Origin: DASQGA01 sp038209555
GTDB lineage: Bacteria > Actinomycetota > Thermoleophilia > Gaiellales > Gaiellaceae
Assembly: GCA_038209555.1 (NCBI GenBank)
Contig: JBBQXP010000002.1
Location: 42,688 to 106,687 of the forward strand
Reading direction: 5' to 3'
Length of the DNA: 64,000 bases
The notes beneath the pieces were generated by a model that searched no databases, had not been told where the DNA came from, and saw nothing but the letters and a program-made list of their open reading frames with translations. Numbering within the stretch: the first letter of the stretch is position 1; each line of letters opens with the position of its first letter. Position numbers and translations under genes: made by a program. This document shows, piece after piece, positions 59,030 to 64,000 of the stretch.

Positions 59030-59850
59030 GCGAGAGCGAGAACCGTCTCCGGGCGGATCGCTCTGCCGTTCGAGCGGCCGATCGCCACCAGCTCGGGCCC
59101 CAGCGTGAGCGCCACCGGTCCCTCCCCCTCTCCGTCGATCTCGCGGCCGGTGGAAATCAGGCGCCGCTCCTCGGCGTCGAGATCGCGGCGCGGCAGGAAG
59201 GACACCGCCGCGAGCGGAGGCAGGACCCTGGTCTCGGAAGCATCCTCGATCGAGAACGGGCCGACCTCGGTCCGCCGTAGCGCCACGCAGTGTCCGCCGA
59301 GCGCATCGGCGATTGCCCGGACGTATGTCCCGCTCGAGACGTGGAGCGCCAGGACCACGCTCGGTGGCTCGTAGCGAACGATCTCGAGCGAATGGACCGT
59401 GCTCCGGCGCATCGGCATCTCGACGGCGATCCCGCGCCGGTGGAGCCGGTATGCGCGCTCGCCGTCGATCTTGACCGCGGAGGCGGCCGGAACGGGCAGC
59501 TCGACCTCTCCGCGCAGTGCCTCGATCTCCTCCCGCGTCGCAATCTCCCTCTCCTCGAGCTCCTCGCCTTCGGGATCCCCGGTTGTCGTCCGCGCACCGA
59601 GGCGGATCTCGGTCTCGTAGCGCTTGTCTAACCCGACCAGGTACTGCGCGAGCCGGGTGGCACTGCCGAGGAGGACAAGCAGCAGTCCACTCGCGAACGG
59701 ATCCAGTGTGCCGGCGTGCCCTGTCTTCAGCCCGTAAGTCGCCCGTAAGCGCTTGACGACCGCGAAAGACGACGGCCCGACCGGCTTGTCGACCAGGACC
59801 AGCCCGCCCGCCGTGCGCGACTCGGCACTCAAGCAGGTAGCTTCCGACAC
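59026..59850 (-). CDS. truB: tRNA pseudouridine-55 synthase
   Basis: 274 residues. LVLVDKPVGPSSFAVVKRL and the catalytic-Asp loop GHAGTLDPFASGLL are diagnostic, with KRYETEIRLG and the C-terminal PUA-like part. It makes psi55 in the T loop of tRNAs. The start at 59850 includes ~16 non-conserved residues, so a later start is possible. Confidence 0.95.
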   Translation of the reverse strand: MSEATCLSAESRTAGGLVLVDKPVGPSSFAVVKRLRATYGLKTGHAGTLDPFASGLLLVLLGSATRLAQYLVGLDKRYETEIRLGARTTTGDPEGEELEEREIATREEIEALRGEVELPVPAASAVKIDGERAYRLHRRGIAVEMPMRRSTVHSLEIVRYEPPSVVLALHVSSGTYVRAIADALGGHCVALRRTEVGPFSIEDASETRVLPPLAAVSFLPRRDLDAEERRLISTGREIDGEGEGPVALTLGPELVAIGRSNGRAIRPETVLALA

Positions 59851-59943
59851 GATTTGCGAGCCACGTGCGCGATTCTCGCGGATAGGCTCGACGCGGTGGG
59901 TGGCACGCGGCCGGCCCCAGGCGAGTGGCCGACCGACGAATCT

Positions 59944-60948
59944 CTAGGTTTGCGCCAGAAACTCGCGACGAATGAAATCGGTGATCTCTTCGACACTCGC
60001 CTCGGAAGGGAATCCGGCCGCCTGCTTATGGCCCCCTCCCCCGCTCTTGCGGGCGATGGCCGAGACGTCGAGCCCCTGCTCGGTTGTCCGTAAGCTGACG
60101 CGCCGGAGGGGCCCGTTCTGCGTCGGAGGCTCGCGGATCAGTGCGGCCATCTCGGAGCCTTCGACCGCGCGTAGGGAGTCGATGATGCCCTCCGAGAAAG
60201 GCTCATCCGCGGCTGCTGCCTCGAAGTCGTCCTTCTCGAGGTGCGAGACCACGAGCCGGCCTCCCTCGAGGAGCTGCGCATTCTCGAGCGCACGCGCGAG
60301 CAGCTTCAGCTTCGCGAACGACACGTTCTCGTACACACCCTGGAAGACCCGGTGGACGTCCGCGCCCGCTTCGACGAGCTCGGCCGCGAGACGCAGCGCC
60401 TTCGCGGTCGTGTTCGCGTACTGGAAGCGCCCGGTGTCGGTTACGATCGCGATGTAGAGCGCCTCGGCGATGGCTGGAGTCAGATCGACGCCGAGCTCTG
60501 TGAGGAGGTCTCTCAGGATCTCACCGGTCGAGGAGGCATCGGCCACGATCAGGTTCAGATCTCCGAACCTGGAGTTGTCGTGGTGGTGATCGATGTCGAT
60601 GACGAGCGGCGCGTCGTCCAGCAGCTGCCGCTGCTCCGGCCCCAGTCGGCTCTCGTTGGCGGCGTCCACCGCAACCAGCACTCGCTCGGAGACGTCGTCC
60701 GGCAGCGTGCGAACCAGGTCGCCGAGAGCCATGAAGCGGTACTCGCGCGGGAGCGGGACCTCGCCGAAGAGGTACATGACGACATCCTTGCCGAGCTCAC
60801 GGAGCGCGAGGGTCATCGCCACGAGCGAGCCGAGCGCGTCGCCGTCGGGGTTCTCGTGCGTGGTCACGACGAAACGGTCGTGAGACCTGATCGCATCAGC
60901 GATCTTTCGCAGGTCAGTCTGCGCCGGGTTCGTCTGGAGAGAGCTCAT
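59944..60948 (-). CDS. nrnA: NrnA-type DHH phosphoesterase
   Basis: 334 residues. N-terminal THENPDGDALGS, then DIDHHHDN (DHH motif) and VTDTGRFQYANT; C-terminal DHHA1 domain ending GGGGHKQAAG. NrnA degrades nanoRNAs and 3'-phosphoadenosine phosphate. Some family members also hydrolyse cyclic dinucleotide products (pGpG/pApA), which would suit the c-di-GMP enzymes here. It overlaps rbfA by 35 bases. Confidence 0.92.
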   Translation of the reverse strand: MSSLQTNPAQTDLRKIADAIRSHDRFVVTTHENPDGDALGSLVAMTLALRELGKDVVMYLFGEVPLPREYRFMALGDLVRTLPDDVSERVLVAVDAANESRLGPEQRQLLDDAPLVIDIDHHHDNSRFGDLNLIVADASSTGEILRDLLTELGVDLTPAIAEALYIAIVTDTGRFQYANTTAKALRLAAELVEAGADVHRVFQGVYENVSFAKLKLLARALENAQLLEGGRLVVSHLEKDDFEAAAADEPFSEGIIDSLRAVEGSEMAALIREPPTQNGPLRRVSLRTTEQGLDVSAIARKSGGGGHKQAAGFPSEASVEEITDFIRREFLAQT

Positions 60949-61267
60949 CGATGAGCCTAGAGAGGCGGACGCCTTCCTCTATCGTCTGATCGTACTCAAA
61001 CCTCAACTGCGGAGTCCGCTTGAGATGGAGCTCCCTGTTCACGCGCGCCTGCAGGGGAGCACGCGAGGACTCGAGCCCGGCAAGGGTGGCAACGCGCTTC
61101 TTCTCCGAGCCGAGCACGCTGACGAAAACGGTCGCCTGCCGGAGGTCCGTGCTCGCCCTCACACCCGTGACCGTCACGAAGCCGATCCGAGGGTCTTTGA
61201 GCTCGCCTATCCCCTCCGAGAGCACTTCCCGGAGGGCCTCGTTGATCCGGCGCATGCGCTCAGGCAT
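60914..61267 (-). CDS. rbfA: Ribosome-binding factor A
   Basis: 117 residues. RINEALREVLSEGIGELKDPRIGFVTVTGV is the RbfA KH-fold signature, followed by ATVFVSVLGSEKK and QLRFEYDQTIEEGVRL. It helps 16S rRNA 5'-end maturation in cold or slow assembly. The ATG at 61267 was chosen for the conserved N-terminus; it overlaps the DUF503 gene by eight bases. Confidence 0.95.
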   Translation of the reverse strand: MPERMRRINEALREVLSEGIGELKDPRIGFVTVTGVRASTDLRQATVFVSVLGSEKKRVATLAGLESSRAPLQARVNRELHLKRTPQLRFEYDQTIEEGVRLSRLIDELSPDEPGAD

Positions 61268-61559
61268 CGGGTGCGACGACCTCCCGCTGGGTGGAGATGA
61301 GCTCGAACGCCTGAGCGCCCAGATAACGCTCGGCTGCGTCGAGGAGCTCCATGGCCTCCAAGTGGCCCCGGGCCACGCACGCGACAGTGAGCCGGGCACG
61401 CTGCCAGACATCGTGATGATCAACCTCTGCCACGGATGCCCCAAAGCGGCGGTGGAGCTGAGCCTTGGCCGAGAGGAGCTCCTTCCGCTTCCCCTTCAAG
61501 GAATGGTTGTCTGGGAAGTGGAGCTCGACCGACAGGATGCCGACATAGCCGGCGCCCAC
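61260..61559 (-). CDS. DUF503 (YlxP-like) protein
   Basis: 99 residues: GYVGILSVELHFPDNHSLKGKRKEL and GASVAEVDHHDVWQRARLTVACVA match the DUF503/YlxP family, usually found between infB and rbfA, as here. It is presumed to act in ribosome assembly. Ten bases separate it from infB. Confidence 0.92.
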   Translation of the reverse strand: MGAGYVGILSVELHFPDNHSLKGKRKELLSAKAQLHRRFGASVAEVDHHDVWQRARLTVACVARGHLEAMELLDAAERYLGAQAFELISTQREVVAPDA

Positions 61560-61569
61560 GGCCAGAGTC

Positions 61570-63783
61570 CTACGCGCTCGCCTCGGCCTCTGCCTCAGCC
61601 GCGGCGGCGGGCTGGCCGTTGCCGGCGACCTCGAGGTCCGTGCGCTCGATCTCTCGCGTCTCGTAGGCCTCGAGAACGTCGCCTTCCTTCACGTCGTTGA
61701 AGCCGTCGAGGAGTATCCCGCACTCGAAGCCGGCCTGCACCTCGCGCGCGTCTTCCTTGAAGCGCTTCAGGTTAGCGATCGTAGTTTCGTAGACCACTGT
61801 GCCGTCCCGGATGACGCGGATCTTGGCGTTTCGGCGGATGACGCCGCTGGTGACGTAGCAGCCTGCGATCACGCCCACGCGCGAAGCGCGGAAGAGAGCA
61901 CGCACCTCGGCCTCGCCGAGCGTCTCCTCGACCTGCTCAGGTGTCAGCATGCCGACGAGCGCCTGCTGGATCTCGTCGGTGAGCTGGTAGATGACGCGGT
62001 ACGTGCGAAGGTCTACTCCCTCGCGCTCCGCGAGCGCGCGGGCCTCCGCGTTAGGGCGTACGTTGAAGCCGAGCACGATTGCGTTCGATGCGGAGGCGAG
62101 CATGATGTCGCTTTCGGAGATTGCGCCGATTCCCGTGTGGATCACGGTGACGCCGACTTCGGGATGGTGGATCTTTCCGAGCTCGCCGATGATCGCCTCG
62201 ATCGAGCCCTGGACGTCCGCCTTCACGATCACGTTCAGCTCCTTGAGCGCACCCGCCTCCATCTGCGTGAAGAGATCCTCGAGCGAGACGCTCTTCTTGG
62301 AGCTCCGCGACATCTGCTCCGCGCGCAGCCGCTGGCCGCGCAGGCCCGCGAAATGGCGCGCCTGACGATCGTTCTCGACCACCTTCGCGTACTCACCGGC
62401 GCCGGGTGGTTTGTCGAAGCCAAGAATCTCCACCGGCGTCCCCGGGCCTGCCTCCTTGACGCGCTCGCCTCGGTAGTCGTGGAGCGCGCGCACCTTTCCC
62501 CAGGCATCGCCGGCAACGATCGCGTCTCCGACCTTCAAGGTGCCGCGCTGGATGAGCATCGTGGCCACCGGCCCACGCCCGACGTCGAGCCGGCTCTCGA
62601 TGATCGGGCCGGAAGCCTCTGCTTTTGCGTTCGCGGTCAGCTCCAGCTCCGCGTCTGCGACGAGAAGGATCTTCTCCAGAAGCTCGTCGAGGCCCTCGCC
62701 GTTCTTCGCGGAAACGTCCGCGTATTGGGTCGTGCCGCCCCACTCCTCCGGTTGGAGCTCTTGCTGGACGAGCTCCTGCCGAACGCGGGTGGGATTCGCG
62801 CCTTCCGTGTCGATCTTGTTGACCGCGACCAGGATCGGCACCTCGGCTGCGCGAGAGTGGCTGATCGACTCGAGCGTCTGCGGCTTCACGCCGTCATCCG
62901 CCGCGACGACCAGGACGGCAATGTCAGTCACCTTCGCGCCGCGTGCCCGCAGGGCGGTGAAGGCTTCGTGGCCCGGCGTGTCCAGAAAGGTGATTCGCCT
63001 TTCGTTGTGGTCGACCTGGTAGGCGCCGATGTGCTGCGTGATGCCGCCGGCCTCGGTCTCAACGACCGCCGACTTGCGGATGGCGTCCAGAAGCGTCGTC
63101 TTGCCGTGGTCGACGTGACCCATGATCGTCACGACGGGCGCGCGGGACACCAGGGCCGCCTCATCGACGTCGTCGGCCACCTCGGCCTCGTCCTCGTCCT
63201 CCACGCCGACGATCTCGGCGGAGTTGCCGAGCTCGGTCGCGACCAGCACGATCGCCTCGTCGGACAGGGAGGTCGTCGCCGTCGCCATCTCTCCGGCGGT
63301 GAACAGGATCTTCACGATCTCGGCCGGCGAGCGGCCGGTCTTCTCGGCGATCGTCTGCGGCGTGGATCCCCGGATGAATCGCACCACCGGCAGGGTCGGT
63401 TCCGCGGGCGCAGCCGGTGGGACCGGGGGCGCAGGCGCGGGGGCCGGGACCGCGGCCAGCGGTACCGGCGCGGGCTCGGCCGGTGCGGCGGCGGGCGCCA
63501 GCGCAGCAGCAGGTGGTGCGGCGGCGGCCGGTGGGGCCCCGGCCGGCGATGCCGGCTTCGGGGCCGCCTTCGGACGCTTCGGCTTCGGAGACGGCGGCGG
63601 CTCGAGGATCTCGCGGCGCTTGGGCTTGGTCGTCGCCTTCCCACCCGAGGCCCGCAGTCGCGGCACCATATCCTCGGGCACGCTCGACGAGGCCGACCGT
63701 CCGGTCACGCCCATCTCCTCCAGGGTGCCGAGCAGCTCTTTGCTGCTCACCCCCAGTTCCTTCGCGAGTTCGTGAACCCTCAA
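61570..63783 (-). CDS. infB: Translation initiation factor IF-2
   Basis: 737 residues. N-terminal IF2_N helix (MRVHELAKELGVSSKELL), a Pro/Ala-rich linker (~70-130), G domain (GHVDHGKTTLLDAI, DTPGHEAF, NKID) and domains II-IV to the C-terminus. It brings initiator tRNA to the 30S subunit. The start codon is TTG overlapping the ylxR stop (TTGA at 63780-63783), so its translation probably depends on ylxR. Confidence 0.97.
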   Translation of the reverse strand: MRVHELAKELGVSSKELLGTLEEMGVTGRSASSSVPEDMVPRLRASGGKATTKPKRREILEPPPSPKPKRPKAAPKPASPAGAPPAAAAPPAAALAPAAAPAEPAPVPLAAVPAPAPAPPVPPAAPAEPTLPVVRFIRGSTPQTIAEKTGRSPAEIVKILFTAGEMATATTSLSDEAIVLVATELGNSAEIVGVEDEDEAEVADDVDEAALVSRAPVVTIMGHVDHGKTTLLDAIRKSAVVETEAGGITQHIGAYQVDHNERRITFLDTPGHEAFTALRARGAKVTDIAVLVVAADDGVKPQTLESISHSRAAEVPILVAVNKIDTEGANPTRVRQELVQQELQPEEWGGTTQYADVSAKNGEGLDELLEKILLVADAELELTANAKAEASGPIIESRLDVGRGPVATMLIQRGTLKVGDAIVAGDAWGKVRALHDYRGERVKEAGPGTPVEILGFDKPPGAGEYAKVVENDRQARHFAGLRGQRLRAEQMSRSSKKSVSLEDLFTQMEAGALKELNVIVKADVQGSIEAIIGELGKIHHPEVGVTVIHTGIGAISESDIMLASASNAIVLGFNVRPNAEARALAEREGVDLRTYRVIYQLTDEIQQALVGMLTPEQVEETLGEAEVRALFRASRVGVIAGCYVTSGVIRRNAKIRVIRDGTVVYETTIANLKRFKEDAREVQAGFECGILLDGFNDVKEGDVLEAYETREIERTDLEVAGNGQPAAAAEAEAEASA

Positions 63784-64000
63784 CGCGCCTCCGATGCCTG
63801 CTCGATCATGTTCCGTAGCCTAGCTGCTCCGTCCACATCGCCACCCGCCCGCAGGGCCCGGACCGCCGTGCCCCGCTCGATCGCACCTGCCACACAGGCA
63901 GGATCGCGGTGTACGTACGCCCCCCGGCCGGCGGCCAAGCCCGAGAGATCGGGCTCGACGGAGCCGTCCGGGCGCCGGACCAGCCGCAGCAGCGACGTCT
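63780..64000 (-). CDS. ylxR: YlxR (DUF448) RNA-binding protein, N-terminus outside window
   Basis: The minus strand reads open from the window edge to TGA at 63780-63782. The visible ~72 residues include LLRLVRRPDGSVEPD, GRGAYVHRDPACV and ARLRNMIEQASEAR, fitting YlxR, which sits between nusA and infB in most bacteria. The start lies beyond 64000. Confidence 0.85.
   Translation of the reverse strand, partial: TSLLRLVRRPDGSVEPDLSGLAAGRGAYVHRDPACVAGAIERGTAVRALRAGGDVDGAARLRNMIEQASEAR

Overview
The window is 64 kb of high-GC chromosomal DNA. Almost every gene is a housekeeping gene with a clear bacterial counterpart. No rRNA, tRNA, CRISPR array, prophage or insertion sequence was recognised. Several features point to a deep-branching actinobacterium of the Thermoleophilia/Gaiellales/Rubrobacter type: a GarA-FtsR pair beside a pgsA-type gene, MurT/GatD, RsiG-like and DUF4015 proteins, an LL-diaminopimelate-type aminotransferase next to dapF, two RpoD-like sigma factors, and an actinobacterial-type dif site. 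This assignment is inferred from gene content and motifs; no marker gene was aligned.

Left part (1-9.2 kb): a cell-wall M23 peptidase and a HutF-like deiminase on the minus strand, then a tight plus-strand cluster of pgsA, a nucleotidyltransferase/phosphomannomutase-like fusion, an RsiG-like c-di-GMP-binding candidate, a zinc-ribbon GarA-like FHA protein, an FtsR-like MerR regulator and apt, followed by small unknown and membrane proteins. From 9.2 to 11.6 kb lie a DnaA-box-like cluster, a secreted DUF4015 protein, a 28-bp dif-like site at 10746-10773, and a lipoprotein gene broken by an exact 35-bp tandem duplication. Genes left of this point run mainly plus and those far to the right run minus, as expected if replication ends here.

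Middle part (11.6-25 kb): mixed strands. It holds two principal-type sigma factors, a CpsB-type PHP phosphatase, a cupin, a lone class-II glutaminase domain, an orphan protein of homing-endonuclease-associated repeats, a sulfotransferase, a large membrane GGDEF/HD-GYP protein, a subtilase with an 18-fold Trp-Gly tail and a decayed second copy beside it, and the murT-gatD pair that amidates lipid II.

Right part (25-64 kb): nearly all minus strand. It covers nucleotide clean-up (Nudix, dut), hflX, lysine/DAP synthesis (dapL-type aminotransferase, a dapF lacking both catalytic cysteines, dapA, dapB), tRNA modification (miaA, miaB, truB), RNA decay (rny, rnj, pnp, nrnA), recombination (recA, recX), rodZ, cinA and thpR. 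It also has a complete BMP-type nucleoside ABC importer with a nucleoside hydrolase and ribokinase nearby, ftsK, and the ylxR-infB-DUF503-rbfA-nrnA-truB-ribF and rpsO-pnp translation/RNA clusters. FtsK, encoded here, is the translocase that in other bacteria activates XerCD at dif.
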